Below, in pieces: positions 48,822-61,283 of a stretch of DNA of 64,000 nucleotides. Below the pieces are notes generated by a model that was not told the DNA's origin, ran no database searches, and saw only the letters and a program-made list of their open reading frames with translations. The translations under genes and the position numbers were made by a program. Every line of letters begins with the position of its first letter. Within the stretch, counting starts at the first letter, position 1. Origin of the DNA: Streptococcus mitis SK579 (lineage in GTDB: Bacteria; Bacillota; Bacilli; Lactobacillales; Streptococcaceae); contig NZ_AJJL01000070.1 of assembly GCF_000257905.1 (NCBI RefSeq), positions 1 through 64,000 of the forward strand, given 5' to 3'.

Positions 48822-49296
48822 TCACCTTCCAATTCATGTAAGAAGTCTTGTCAAGTTCTGGAAATCCTAATAATTCAGACTTAACCTTCAAGACTAATGG
48901 CGATGCATTTTCTTCTGTGATCTCTTGAATATCCATCCAAATATATCCAAGTGAATCATTCGCACCTTCAGACACAGCTTCCGAAATCGTAACTTGAGGT
49001 GCACTCTCATTCATTTCAACATCATACAAGGCTATGACATGGTGAACCATAAAATTTTTTAACTCTTCCCTGACGAAAACATCGTAGATTCGAGGATTAG
49101 AGTAGCTTCTAACAGTAAATCCCGTCTCTTCCATAACTTCTCTAGTTAGCGTTTCCGTCAGTCCTTCTCCAAGTTGCTGACTTCCACCGGGAAGGTCTAA
49201 CCTATTTTTGTAGGGACCTGCTGTTTTTTGAATACAAAGAAGGTAACCATGTTTATAGCAAACAGCATAGACTCCAAAATGATTTTTGATTTCCAT
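48796..49296 (-). CDS. Nudix hydrolase
   Basis: The 166-residue pyrophosphohydrolase has a complete Nudix box, starting GSQQLGEGLTETLTREV and ending MEETGF (about 38–60), which fits GX5EX7REUXEEXGU. Such enzymes cleave nucleoside diphosphates linked to another group X, using Mg2+ bound by the Glu pair. The substrate cannot be read from the sequence. It follows the SDR gene by 10 bases and overlaps the TIM-barrel gene by 26 bases, so it belongs to the operon. It acts in the cytoplasm, with no signal peptide. Confidence 0.9.
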   Translation of the reverse strand: MEIKNHFGVYAVCYKHGYLLCIQKTAGPYKNRLDLPGGSQQLGEGLTETLTREVMEETGFTVRSYSNPRIYDVFVREELKNFMVHHVIALYDVEMNESAPQVTISEAVSEGANDSLGYIWMDIQEITEENASPLVLKVKSELLGFPELDKTSYMNWKVNDEEATCS

Positions 49297-49306
49297 CCAA
49301 CTCCTC

Positions 49307-50005
49307 CTACTTCAAAGACCAGCCACCATCTATTGTCAGAATTTGTCCCTGCATGGCAGATGCCTTTCCACTGGCCAAAAAGAGACTGACTTCTGCCACT
49401 TCCTCTGGTTCAATCCAGCGTTTGATGGGTGTTTCACTAGCCACCCAGTCTGCTAATCCACCTGGCTCAAAGTCCGCAGCAGTCATAGCTGTCTTGACTG
49501 CTCCTGGAGCAAGCCCAAAGACCTGAATCCCAGCTTCAGAATAGTCTAGAGCCAACTGCTTGGTAAATCCAGCCAAGGCGTGCTTCGAAGAAGTATAGGC
49601 GTGTCCACCGCCACCTGCTAGGCTAGAAGCAATAGAGCACATATTGATGATGATTCCCTTTTTATTTTCCAACATTTGTGTCAAATAAAATCGAGTCAAC
49701 TCAACAGGAGTCACGTAGTTAATTTCAAAAATTTCTTGAATTTCCTGCGCTGTCTGTTCCAACAGTGGTTTATAATCATCCAAAACTCCAGCAGTATTGC
49801 ACAAAACATCAACCTGAGGACACCAATCAAAAATAGGCTCCAAGTCCAAGGTCAAATCTCTCTGTAAAAAGTGGAAATCACCCTTTAAGAGTGGATTTTC
49901 ACCTTGGTCCACTCCATAAACTTGATAGTCCTTCTCTAAAAAGAGTCGAGCCTGAGCCAATCCAATGCCTGAACTCACGCCTGTAATGAGTACACATTTA
50001 GTCAT
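49307..50005 (-). CDS. Short-chain dehydrogenase/reductase (FabG-like)
   Basis: The 232-residue classical SDR has TGVSSGIG at the NAD(P) loop (8–15), NTAGVLDDY near 90, catalytic Ser in NMCSIASSLAG and the YTSSK active-site pair near 143, then LAPGAVKT. It reduces a keto group or oxidises an alcohol with NAD(P). The sequence resembles FabG, but the gene is far from a fatty-acid cluster, so the substrate is unknown. It overlaps the DUF2829 gene by eight bases and precedes the Nudix gene. Confidence 0.9.
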   Translation of the reverse strand: MTKCVLITGVSSGIGLAQARLFLEKDYQVYGVDQGENPLLKGDFHFLQRDLTLDLEPIFDWCPQVDVLCNTAGVLDDYKPLLEQTAQEIQEIFEINYVTPVELTRFYLTQMLENKKGIIINMCSIASSLAGGGGHAYTSSKHALAGFTKQLALDYSEAGIQVFGLAPGAVKTAMTAADFEPGGLADWVASETPIKRWIEPEEVAEVSLFLASGKASAMQGQILTIDGGWSLK

Positions 50006-50234
50006 GCACTTCTACCCAATCCGTCGCCAAAACATCACAAGGTGTCGGACTCCACATGGAAAAACCTTCTCCTTCTCCAGACACGTTGATTAGGAAATAG
50101 GGCGTCACTTCAAGTGCAATCCCGTTTTGTTCAATAGTATCAAAGAGTTGGACATAGTTTTCAGCCCCTCCCCAACCAGTACGAACATATTTTTTCTTAG
50201 CCTTTAACCCAGGCAGCATTTCTTCGAAAGTCAT
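49998..50234 (-). CDS. DUF2829 (Tad2-like) small protein
   Basis: The 78 residues match DUF2829. The N-terminus MTFEEMLPGLKAKKKYVRTGW mirrors the family pattern of a short helix and a basic, Trp-ended strand. The C-terminus MWSPTPCDVLATDWVEV mirrors the family's W-P-(S/T)-x-x-D-(L/V)-L-A-x-D-W. The phage protein Tad2, which sequesters the signalling nucleotide of Thoeris defence, belongs to this family. Chromosomal members are mostly uncharacterised. It is the first gene of the operon with SDR, Nudix, TIM barrel and ASCH genes, which favours a nucleotide-ligand role over anti-defence. Confidence 0.85.
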   Translation of the reverse strand: MTFEEMLPGLKAKKKYVRTGWGGAENYVQLFDTIEQNGIALEVTPYFLINVSGEGEGFSMWSPTPCDVLATDWVEVHD

Positions 50235-50270
50235 ATTTTTTCTCCTTTTATATCAATGATTCTTCAATTA

Positions 50271-50279
50271 ATTATAACA
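50271..50279 (-). promoter_or_regulatory. Extended -10 of the DUF2829 operon
   Basis: TGTTATAAT on the minus strand, about 37 bases before the DUF2829 ATG. The -35 is not clear. Confidence 0.55.
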
Positions 50280-50463
50280 AAAAAATGCTTTAAAATTCCT
50301 TTTGACTCATCCTAATTCAAAATCAATAAACTTTTTATTACCATTTCTAGCAACAATGACCTCAGGTTTTTTAGAGACAAAGTTTGAATCACTATCTGAA
50401 ACTTATATAAGCTTTTTCTTTTTTAAAACAATTCAATAAAATCATATCTATAAAAAATGATAA

Positions 50464-50566
50464 GGTAATTTGAATCTAGAATCGTACAATATCGCTTCTG
50501 AAATATTTCTAGAATTGCTTTAAATTCCTTAATCAATTTGTTCAATTTCTATTTCAATATACTATA
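50464..50566 (-). repeat. RUP-like repeat, copy C
   Basis: The minus strand begins TATAGTATATTGAAATAGAA and ends GATTCTAGATTCAAATTACC, with AATTCTAGAAATATTTCAG inside. It aligns with copies A (16840) and B (25238). Four bases later the GAGACTGG repeat begins. The rest of this 471-base gap (50280–50463) is AT-rich with no gene. Confidence 0.7.
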
Positions 50567-50570
50567 AGAT

Positions 50571-50701
50571 GAGACTGGATAAAAAGTCTTTGCGATCACA
50601 AAAACGCATAGTATCAGGTGTTCAAAAAACTTGATATTATGCGTTTTATTGTAGGAAAATTTACTTGATTTTCTATTGAAATTGAGTTTTCTCCCAGACT
50701 T
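50571..50701. repeat. MITE-like repeat with internal hairpin, copy 2
   Basis: GAGACTGGATAAAAAGTCTT at one end and CTCCCAGACTT at the other. The internal hairpin pairs AAAAACGCATAGTATCA with TGATATTATGCGTTTT. Block order equals the copy at 40119–40243. It abuts the stop of the TPR gene, for which the hairpin (50611–50657) with T run on the minus strand is the probable terminator. Confidence 0.7.
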
Positions 50702-50705
50702 AGTG

Positions 50706-51935
50706 TTATAATCTCTCAATCAATTCTTGCATTTGAACATCATCTGGAACCAGTTTTAAGTAAGATTGAGCATTGACCTTTGCTTCCTCAAAGTATCCCA
50801 ATTCACGCAAGAGATAGATATAGTGTTCCAGAAACTCTGGATTGTCCTTCAAATCTCCTGCTAACTCTTGATAATGATCGTAGGCAGTATCCAAATAGTC
50901 CATCTCTTGATAGGAACGGGCAATCATCCACTTGGTCAATAGGTTTTCTGGCTCATCACTTTGTAAGTCTAGAATATCCTCATAACGTTCCTGTTCTAGA
51001 TAAATAGTAGCTAAACGGAGTAAGATTTCTTCCGTATCCTCAGCGTCTTCTTTTGCAGTAAGGAGGTAATTTTCTGCACCACTAGCATCATGCAATTCAT
51101 AAGAAAATTGTGAAGCAGCCAGTAAGAGACGAGTTTCAAAGGGATTTTTCTCTAGGCCTTGCTTAGCGATACGCAGGGCTTCTTGAACTTGATGTTCCTT
51201 ATGCAAGGCCTGACTATAACCATATTCATAGCCTTCAAAGTCAGGAGAAATGGTATCAAGCTGCTTAAAGTAGAGGACAGCCTTTTGGTATTCTTCTCGG
51301 TCAAAGTAAAGACTGGCTAACTCAAAAGCTATTAAATCATCATATTCTAACTCCAGAGCTTTTTCTAAAAACTCTGAAGCTGTTTCAAATTTCCCTAACT
51401 GGGCATAGGCAAATCCAATCCGTTGATAGGTAGAAATGCCCGTTTGCTCATAAATCGAGCGATTATCTAACTGGGCATAGCCTTGAATGGCCTCTTGATA
51501 ATTTTCCAACTCACTATCCAACTCTGCTAATCCCAATATCAAGAGAGGATCTTCTGAGTAAGTCAAGGCCTCCAATAATTTCTCACGCGCTACATCTGTC
51601 AAACCTTCCAGCTGGTAAAGGTCTGCTTTAAGTGCCAAAGCTGAAACATACCAGTCACTATCAGCTTGTATTTCCTCTAGATAAGCAAAGGCTTCTTCGA
51701 TTTTACCATCCTCACTAGTAATAGCTGCTAGATTAAGGTTAACCTCTGGAAATTCCTCTACGATTTTCAGGTAAATTTCCTTGGCCTGAGGATAGAAACC
51801 AATTCCTTCTAGATAGGTGGCTAACTCATACAGAAGGTCATTTGGATCATTTTCTAAAGCTTTGACGAAATAATGCTCAGCCTTGGTTAAATCTTGCTCT
51901 TCTAAAGCCTGTAACATCTGTTGACTATTGTTCAC
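50706..51935 (-). CDS. Tetratricopeptide-repeat protein
   Basis: The 409-residue soluble protein is built almost wholly of TPR-like helix pairs of about 34 residues, for example AEHYFVKALENDP, ASEFLEKALELEYDD and AVLYFKQLDTISPDF. TPR arrays scaffold protein complexes. No enzyme domain, signal peptide or membrane span is visible. The frame opens at GTG 51950, but the second GTG at 51935 (MNNSQQMLQALEEQ) has GAGGAAG nine bases before it and I chose it. That start overlaps the end of the AI-2E-family gene by 11 bases, so they are co-translated. Partner unknown. Confidence 0.83.
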   Translation of the reverse strand: MNNSQQMLQALEEQDLTKAEHYFVKALENDPNDLLYELATYLEGIGFYPQAKEIYLKIVEEFPEVNLNLAAITSEDGKIEEAFAYLEEIQADSDWYVSALALKADLYQLEGLTDVAREKLLEALTYSEDPLLILGLAELDSELENYQEAIQGYAQLDNRSIYEQTGISTYQRIGFAYAQLGKFETASEFLEKALELEYDDLIAFELASLYFDREEYQKAVLYFKQLDTISPDFEGYEYGYSQALHKEHQVQEALRIAKQGLEKNPFETRLLLAASQFSYELHDASGAENYLLTAKEDAEDTEEILLRLATIYLEQERYEDILDLQSDEPENLLTKWMIARSYQEMDYLDTAYDHYQELAGDLKDNPEFLEHYIYLLRELGYFEEAKVNAQSYLKLVPDDVQMQELIERL

Positions 51936-53091
51936 TCTTGACTTCCTCACCCTCTAGTTCATATAGGCCACTAACTACCTTATACCATTCAAAAATCGCT
52001 GAAATGACAACTTTAGAAGAGGCATAAACTGGAATACCAAGCAAGACTCCCCAAATACCAAACATGGAGCCTGAAGTTAACAAGACAAAGAGAACATTAA
52101 TGGGATGGATGTTTAATTGACTTCCCAAAATCAATGGAGAGACAAAACGACCTTCAATAGTTTGTTCTACGATAAAGACAATCACTACTTTCAAAAGCAT
52201 GACTGGACCAGCAATCAAGCCCAATACTAGAGCAGGAAGCATGGCTAGGAAGCTACCAAGATAAGGAACCAGATTTAAAATACCGGCAGTAACCCCCAGC
52301 GTAACTGCATAGCGTAGACCAATGATCTTAAAGAAGATCATAAACATTACTGCTACAATAATGGCTACTGTTACTTGCCCTCGAACATAATTGGACAACT
52401 GTTGATTCACATCAGATAAAACTTGTCCAACAGGTTCTTTCAATTTCGTTGGCATGAATTGGGTCAAATAGTGACGCAAGCCTTTCCCATCACGCAAGAG
52501 ATAAAAGAGCATGAAAGGAACGATAATCAAGGCAACAATCACTTGAGATGCCCCACTAATAAAGGCGCTCACCCAATTGACTGCCTGAGATGAAACCTTA
52601 CTTGCCCAAACTGTAGCCTGACTAGAGAAGTTTGTTAAAACTTGCTCTAATTGAGGTCTGAAATCATCTGGCAAACGCTTGGTGACCAAATCATTAATAA
52701 CTCTGTCTGCATCTTCGAGATAGATTGGTACATTTCTTGCAAATGTTAAGATCTGACGCTGCAGATTTGGAATAGCTACTGCCAAGCCCCAAATGATAAA
52801 GAGGGCGATGATGACAAAGACAATACTAATAGCTATAACGCGATTAATCTTATGCTTCTCCATCCAATCAACAATAGGATTTAATAAATAATATAGTAAA
52901 CCAGATAGAATAACTGGCAGCATCACGACTGCCAAAAAGTCTAAAACAGGTGAAAATAGAAAACTAATCTTACTTAAAATAAAAAGATTCAATCCCAATA
53001 ATAAGGTTACCAAAAATACCGTAATGGCCTTGTTGTCCAAAAACCACTTGAAAAACCAAGATAGGCTAAAATGTTTCTCTTTTTGTTCCAT
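51925..53091 (-). CDS. AI-2E/PerM-family transmembrane protein
   Basis: The 388 residues belong to the AI-2E transporter (UPF0118) family. N-terminal spans lie at about 18–80, a coiled and amphipathic stretch (LTNFSSQATVWASKV) at 120–165, and conserved C-terminal spans include GITAGILNLVPYLGSFLAMLPAL near 260 and HPINVLFVLLTSGSMFGIWGVLLGIP near 330. Some relatives export autoinducer-2 and others are Na+/H+ antiporters, so the cargo is uncertain. AAAGGAA precedes the ATG. It is followed by the overlapping TPR gene. Confidence 0.87.
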   Translation of the reverse strand: MEQKEKHFSLSWFFKWFLDNKAITVFLVTLLLGLNLFILSKISFLFSPVLDFLAVVMLPVILSGLLYYLLNPIVDWMEKHKINRVIAISIVFVIIALFIIWGLAVAIPNLQRQILTFARNVPIYLEDADRVINDLVTKRLPDDFRPQLEQVLTNFSSQATVWASKVSSQAVNWVSAFISGASQVIVALIIVPFMLFYLLRDGKGLRHYLTQFMPTKLKEPVGQVLSDVNQQLSNYVRGQVTVAIIVAVMFMIFFKIIGLRYAVTLGVTAGILNLVPYLGSFLAMLPALVLGLIAGPVMLLKVVIVFIVEQTIEGRFVSPLILGSQLNIHPINVLFVLLTSGSMFGIWGVLLGIPVYASSKVVISAIFEWYKVVSGLYELEGEEVKSEQ

Positions 53092-53179
53092 ATATAATTC
53101 CTTTCTGTCGTTCTCTCATTATACCATTTTTAGGTCAAAATAACTCTTTTTTAAAATGCTTACATGGAGACAGCGACAT

Positions 53180-53205
53180 AAAAAATCTCCTCAAAAGAGG
53201 AGATT
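53180..53205 (-). terminator. Terminator of the peptide-binding protein gene
   Basis: AATCTCCTC/GAGGAGATT with a four-base loop and T6 on the minus strand, just beyond the stop codon. Confidence 0.9.
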
Positions 53206-53208
53206 CGA

Positions 53209-55191
53209 TTAGTCTTGAATATGACGGTCTAAGTTCTTCTGATAATCCGCGTTTGATTTGGCTTTTTCATCAGCAAATTTCTTGCGGAACTCATCCATTT
53301 CTTTAGAAGTGACAATCTTATCTTGAATTTTCAGATATTTATAACTATGTTCATTAGTCTTATCACCTACCCAGCCGCCTGCACCGCTGCCAGGAACATT
53401 TTTCGTCACTAGCATTTGAGCACCGTCAGAGTATCCTGGAATAACAAGTGCACTATCTGACAACCAAGCTTGAGCCTTAGCATATTTGGAATAACGTTTT
53501 TGAAGGTCTGTTTTCTCACTATTTGCATCATCAATCAATTCTTTGTATTTATCCAATCCAACTGTTTTAATGACTGGATTGTCTGTTCCTGGTGCTACAC
53601 CAAGAGAGCTGAGGAGACTTGGACCTGAAGTTGGATCAAATACATCTAAATAGGTTGATGGATCTGCAAAGTCTGGACTCCAACCACTGACTGCATTAAT
53701 ATCCCAGTCAGTATTTGTATTGGAGGTAGCTAGAACAGTCATACCGCTCAATTCGTCATCAGAAACTTGTTGAATATCAACAACTACATTGTCAGAGCCT
53801 AAGGCTTCCTCAATGGATTGTTTATAAGACTGAACCTGACGAATAAAATCTGGGCTTGATGAAGAAATTGGCAAATCTAAATGAATTGGGAACTGTACTC
53901 CATCAGCTTGAAGAGTTTTCTTAGCAACTTCAAATTTAGCTTTAGCCTTGTCTACATTATGAAGTGAATCTTGGGCATCATCCAGACTAACATCTTTCCA
54001 GACATTATCCAATTTATCCAATTCTGTCTTAGTAACTTGACCAAATGTTTGATCTCCTACTTGTACAAATGTTGGAGGAGTGAAACTTGTACGTAACTTA
54101 CGAGGTCCTACTTCATCACCAAATACTTGAGAAATAGCTGCTTTACGATCTGCCGCAAAAGCCAAAGCTTGACGGAAATCTTTGTTTAACAAGGCTTTCT
54201 TAGTAGATGATTTCTCTGCATCACTTGTTTTAGCAGTATGATTGTATGACACACGATCAATATTAGTAGACATATAGAATACGCCACCTCTTTGTTGACC
54301 ATATACAATATTATCCTTGTACTTTTCTTTTAGACGTTCATAATTGGCAGAGTTTTTAAAGAGAGGTGCAGCTGGATAATGTCCCTCATCAAAACCACGT
54401 CCTAGGGAGTCTGCATCTTGACCATCAAAGAAGGAGAACTTGATATCATCAATAAAGACATTTTGTTTATCCCAGTAGTTTTGATTTTTGGTCATTTCTA
54501 TAGAAGACTTAGATGTAAGACCTTTGAGGAGATAAGGCCCATTATATAGAATGCTCGTTACATCCGTTGGCTTACCAAAGTCATCTCCTTTAGAAGCTAA
54601 AAAGTCTTCATTGACTGGTGCAAGGACTCCCATTGTTGTTTTTGAATTCCAGAAAGATTCTGGATGATTCAAAGTATAAACAACAGTATAATCGTCTGTT
54701 GCTTTTACACCAACACTAGAAAAATCCGTTGTTTTCCCATTTACATAGTCATCCAATCCTTTGATTGATCCCTGTACCAAATATAGGGCCTGTGATTTCT
54801 TATCTGCCGCATGCTTCAGACCAGTTACAAAGTCCTGAGCCTTAATTTCTCCATATTCTTCGCCTTCATTGGTATACCACTTGATACCCTGACGAATTTT
54901 GTAGGTATAGGTTAAACCATCTTTGGATACAGTCCAATCTTCTGCAACTGATGGTACTAGATTCCCGTATTGATCATTTTCTAGTAGTCCATCAATGACA
55001 TTACCAGTAATCTGTTTTGTACCCTTATTCGCAGAAACTGTATAATCCAGAGTCGCAGGATCTGATGAAAATACATAGGCATAAGTAACTGGTTTAGTTG
55101 CTTCCTTATTCCCATTACCAGATGAACATGCCGCTAGAACAGCAGTAGACAAAACGGCAATTCCGGCCGCTAAAAAAACTCGTTTTTTCAT
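53209..55191 (-). CDS. Oligopeptide-binding lipoprotein (AliA/AliB/AmiA type)
   Basis: The 660-residue extracellular substrate-binding protein belongs to family 5 (OppA-like). The start ATG 55191 follows AAAGGAG by seven bases; a TTG two codons earlier is in frame but overlaps the spacer. The signal peptide ends in the lipobox VLAACSSG (Cys about 22), so it is lipid-anchored. The mature part has ENDQYGNLVPSVAEDW and DFRQALAFAADRKA, both typical. In streptococci such orphan lipoproteins feed peptides to the AmiCDEF permease encoded elsewhere, and no permease gene is adjacent. Which Ali paralogue it represents cannot be settled. Confidence 0.93.
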   Translation of the reverse strand: MKKRVFLAAGIAVLSTAVLAACSSGNGNKEATKPVTYAYVFSSDPATLDYTVSANKGTKQITGNVIDGLLENDQYGNLVPSVAEDWTVSKDGLTYTYKIRQGIKWYTNEGEEYGEIKAQDFVTGLKHAADKKSQALYLVQGSIKGLDDYVNGKTTDFSSVGVKATDDYTVVYTLNHPESFWNSKTTMGVLAPVNEDFLASKGDDFGKPTDVTSILYNGPYLLKGLTSKSSIEMTKNQNYWDKQNVFIDDIKFSFFDGQDADSLGRGFDEGHYPAAPLFKNSANYERLKEKYKDNIVYGQQRGGVFYMSTNIDRVSYNHTAKTSDAEKSSTKKALLNKDFRQALAFAADRKAAISQVFGDEVGPRKLRTSFTPPTFVQVGDQTFGQVTKTELDKLDNVWKDVSLDDAQDSLHNVDKAKAKFEVAKKTLQADGVQFPIHLDLPISSSSPDFIRQVQSYKQSIEEALGSDNVVVDIQQVSDDELSGMTVLATSNTNTDWDINAVSGWSPDFADPSTYLDVFDPTSGPSLLSSLGVAPGTDNPVIKTVGLDKYKELIDDANSEKTDLQKRYSKYAKAQAWLSDSALVIPGYSDGAQMLVTKNVPGSGAGGWVGDKTNEHSYKYLKIQDKIVTSKEMDEFRKKFADEKAKSNADYQKNLDRHIQD

Positions 55192-55222
55192 AGTCAAACT
55201 CCTTTGATAATTTCATAGATTT

Positions 55223-55250
55223 ATTATAGCACTTTTCAAAAGGAAATCAA
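55223..55250 (-). promoter_or_regulatory. Promoter of the peptide-binding protein gene
   Basis: TTGATT (55245–55250) and TATAAT (55223–55228) on the minus strand are 16 bases apart, about 30 bases before the start codon. Confidence 0.7.
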
Positions 55251-55315
55251 GCTAAATTTAATATTTTATTATACTCACCTGATGTGTTATAGAGTTCCTC
55301 CAACTACAATTTTTG

Positions 55316-55324
55316 TGATATAAT
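55316..55324 (+). promoter_or_regulatory. Extended -10 of the lactonase gene
   Basis: TGATATAAT lies 29 bases before the ATG at 55354, with AGAGG as ribosome site. Confidence 0.6.
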
Positions 55325-55353
55325 AGTCTTATCTTTATTATAGAGGTAAAGTT

Positions 55354-56367
55354 ATGAAAGAAACTGTTTATTTTGGAACTTACACACGTCGTATTTCCCA
55401 AGGGATTTACAAGGCAGACTTCGATACAGAAACTGGGCAGCTTTCAAATCTAGAACTTTTTGCAGCTGAGCCAAGTCCAACCTACCTTGCCTTTGACCAG
55501 CACCAACATTTATACACTGTTGGTAGTCAAGATGATAAGGGGGGCATTGCAGCCTATCAAACTGATGGAACCTTATTAAATCATGTCGTGGAAGAAGGAG
55601 CTCCCCACTGTTATGTTGCTGTGGATGAAAAGCGCGATTTAGTATACGCGGCAAACTACCACAAGGGGCAGGTCCTTGTTTATAAACGTCAGGAAGATGG
55701 TCGTCTTCTACTTAGTGATGTGGATCAACACAGTGGCCAAGGTCCACACGAAAATCAAGCTTCACCCCATGTTCACTTTACAGACTTAACACCTGACCAC
55801 TATCTAGTGACCTGCGACTTGGGAACTGACCAAGTCATCACTTATGACCTTGATCAAGAAGGGAAATTATCTAAACTCTATACCTATCACAGCCAGCCAG
55901 GAGCAGGCTCACGCCATATCATTTTCCATAACCACTATAAAATCGCTTATCTGATTTGTGAACTCAATAGCACTATCGAGGTTTTAATTTACGATGGTGT
56001 TGGCGAATTTGAACGCATGCAGGTCATTTCAACTCTACCAGACGGTTATGAAGGCTTTAATGGTACTGCTGCTATTCGTCTCTCTAAAGATGGTAAATAC
56101 CTCTACGCTTCTAACCGTGGCCATGATTCTATCGCAGTATATACAATTCTTGCAGACGGTAGCTTAGAGTTGTTAGAAATCGTTCCGACTCATGGTCAGA
56201 CTCCACGTGATTTTGATTTGACACCAGACCAAGAATTTGTCATTGCTGTCCATCAAGACTCTGACAACGCAACCGTCTTTAAACGCAATCCTGAAACTGG
56301 TCGTCTAGCAGAACTTTCTAACGACTTCCATGTACCAGAAGCGGTCTGCATCAGTTTTGCTCCTTAA
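55354..56367 (+). CDS. Lactonase-family beta-propeller (6-phosphogluconolactonase type)
   Basis: The 337 residues form a seven-bladed propeller of the lactonase family that includes YbhE-type 6-phosphogluconolactonase and cycloisomerases. Typical segments are YFGTYTRRISQGIY at the N-terminus, HYVAV-like blades with HCYVAVDEKRDLVYAANYHKG near 85, SPHVHFTDLTPD near 138, GAGSRHIIFHN near 185 and YASNRGHDSIAVY near 250. It may open 6-phosphogluconolactone in the pentose phosphate pathway, but streptococci have other candidates. It is monocistronic, divergent from the peptide-binding protein gene. Confidence 0.87.
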   Translation: MKETVYFGTYTRRISQGIYKADFDTETGQLSNLELFAAEPSPTYLAFDQHQHLYTVGSQDDKGGIAAYQTDGTLLNHVVEEGAPHCYVAVDEKRDLVYAANYHKGQVLVYKRQEDGRLLLSDVDQHSGQGPHENQASPHVHFTDLTPDHYLVTCDLGTDQVITYDLDQEGKLSKLYTYHSQPGAGSRHIIFHNHYKIAYLICELNSTIEVLIYDGVGEFERMQVISTLPDGYEGFNGTAAIRLSKDGKYLYASNRGHDSIAVYTILADGSLELLEIVPTHGQTPRDFDLTPDQEFVIAVHQDSDNATVFKRNPETGRLAELSNDFHVPEAVCISFAP

Positions 56368-56374
56368 GAAAACA

Positions 56375-56409
56375 TAAAAAATGAACTTGGTAACTCAAGT
56401 TCATTTTTT
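56375..56409. terminator. Bidirectional terminator between the lactonase gene and atpC
   Basis: AAAAAATGAACTTG and CAAGTTCATTTTTT flank a short loop, giving T runs on both strands between two convergent genes. Confidence 0.93.
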
Positions 56410-56410
56410 C

Positions 56411-56830
56411 TTATAGTCTTTTTCCGACATTGATACGATTAATAGCACGTTGCAAAGCAATCTTAGCACGACGCTCTTGGTCAATCAAGTGTTTTTCGTG
56501 GGCTTCTTCGATTTCGCGCTCCGCACGAAGCTTAGCACGTTCTGCACGGCTAACATCGATATCACGAGCACGTTCTGCAGAATCAGCAACGATTGTGATG
56601 GTGTTATTTGCAATTTCAATAACGCCTCCGTTTACTGCAATCCAGTTCACGTGATCTTCATCATCAATACGTTTTACCTTTACTTCATCAACTGCTAAAA
56701 CCGCAATCATATTTTCATGTCGTGGCAAGATCCCCATCTCACCATCCAGAGTTCGAACTGATACATAGCTGGCATGGTGATCATAGACGAGACCATCTGG
56801 TGTCACGATCTGGACAGTTAACTGAGCCAT
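56411..56830 (-). CDS. atpC: F1 ATPase epsilon subunit
   Basis: The epsilon subunit couples the rotor to the catalytic head and inhibits ATP hydrolysis. The 139 residues have the N-terminal beta sandwich ([32 protein letters not shown]) and a C-terminal helical hairpin rich in Arg and Glu ([25 protein letters not shown]). It is the last gene of the operon, 10 bases after atpD. In fermenting streptococci the enzyme mainly runs as a proton pump that exports H+ using glycolytic ATP. Confidence 0.97.
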   Translation of the reverse strand: MAQLTVQIVTPDGLVYDHHASYVSVRTLDGEMGILPRHENMIAVLAVDEVKVKRIDDEDHVNWIAVNGGVIEIANNTITIVADSAERARDIDVSRAERAKLRAEREIEEAHEKHLIDQERRAKIALQRAINRINVGKRL

Positions 56831-56840
56831 AGATCACCTC

Positions 56841-58256
<1,416 letters not shown>

Positions 58257-58332
58257 CTATTCTATATAAGATACTATCGGTTCCTAGTTCTACTAGGTCC
58301 TAAGTTCATTTTCATACGAGCTGAACTAAAGC

Positions 58333-59211
58333 CTATTCTAAGGCACTAGCTCCTGCTACGATTTCTGTAATTTCTTGTGTAATCGCCGCCTGTCTGGCAC
58401 GGTTATACTGAATTGTCAAATCATTGATGACTTTCTTAGCATTATCAGTCGCTGTTTGCATGGCTGTCATACCAGCAGCATTTTCAGCTGTCTTGGCATC
58501 GATAATAGCACCGTAAATCATACTTTCTGCAAACTGAGGCAATAACTGCTCCAAAATTTCTTCTCGACTGGTTTCCAATTCAAAAGTCAAGCTGTACTCT
58601 TCATCCGCTTCATTTGGATCCAAGTCAACAATCGGAAGCATTTGTTCCACACGCATTTGACTGGTTAGCGTATTGACATGGTGATTGTAGCAGACATAGA
58701 GTTCATCAAAAAGTTCATTTTGGTACATTTCAACAGTTTTTGAAATGATCTTACGAACTTCATCAAAGCTAGGTTGGTCTGCCAAGCCACGTAGTTCATA
58801 AAGTGGTTGAATACCACGAGCCTTAAAGAAATCAGCTCCCATTCCACCGATACAGATCATTTCAAAACCTGTACCGTCTGGGTGGTATTCTTCTTTCAAC
58901 TCCATAACGGCTTTCAGAATAGAAGAATTATACCCTCCAACCAAACCGCGATCTGAAGTAATGACGATATAGCCTGTCTTCTTCACTGGACGGCTAATCA
59001 ACATCGGATTGGTTGAACCACCAGCTCCATTACCATGAAGGATATCTGTCAAAAGTTTACGCACTTTCTGAGCGTAAACTTGGAAGTTGCGAGCAGCTTC
59101 TTCAGAGCGACCAAGCTTAGCAGCTGAGACCATTTGCATGGCATTAGTGATTTGACTCGTATTTTTTGTTGAGGCGATTTTTGTTTTAATATCATTTAGA
59201 GATACTGCCAT
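58333..59211 (-). CDS. atpG: F1 ATPase gamma subunit
   Basis: The central rotor shaft. The 292 residues have the two long coiled-coil helices that enter the alpha3-beta3 ring: the N-terminal [26 protein letters not shown] and the C-terminal [34 protein letters not shown]. The globular middle contains [16 protein letters not shown] near 77. It lies 15 bases after atpA in the operon. Confidence 0.98.
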   Translation of the reverse strand: MAVSLNDIKTKIASTKNTSQITNAMQMVSAAKLGRSEEAARNFQVYAQKVRKLLTDILHGNGAGGSTNPMLISRPVKKTGYIVITSDRGLVGGYNSSILKAVMELKEEYHPDGTGFEMICIGGMGADFFKARGIQPLYELRGLADQPSFDEVRKIISKTVEMYQNELFDELYVCYNHHVNTLTSQMRVEQMLPIVDLDPNEADEEYSLTFELETSREEILEQLLPQFAESMIYGAIIDAKTAENAAGMTAMQTATDNAKKVINDLTIQYNRARQAAITQEITEIVAGASALE

Positions 59212-59226
59212 CTGACACCTCTATTC

Positions 59227-61282
<2,056 letters not shown>

Positions 61283-61283
<1 letters not shown>

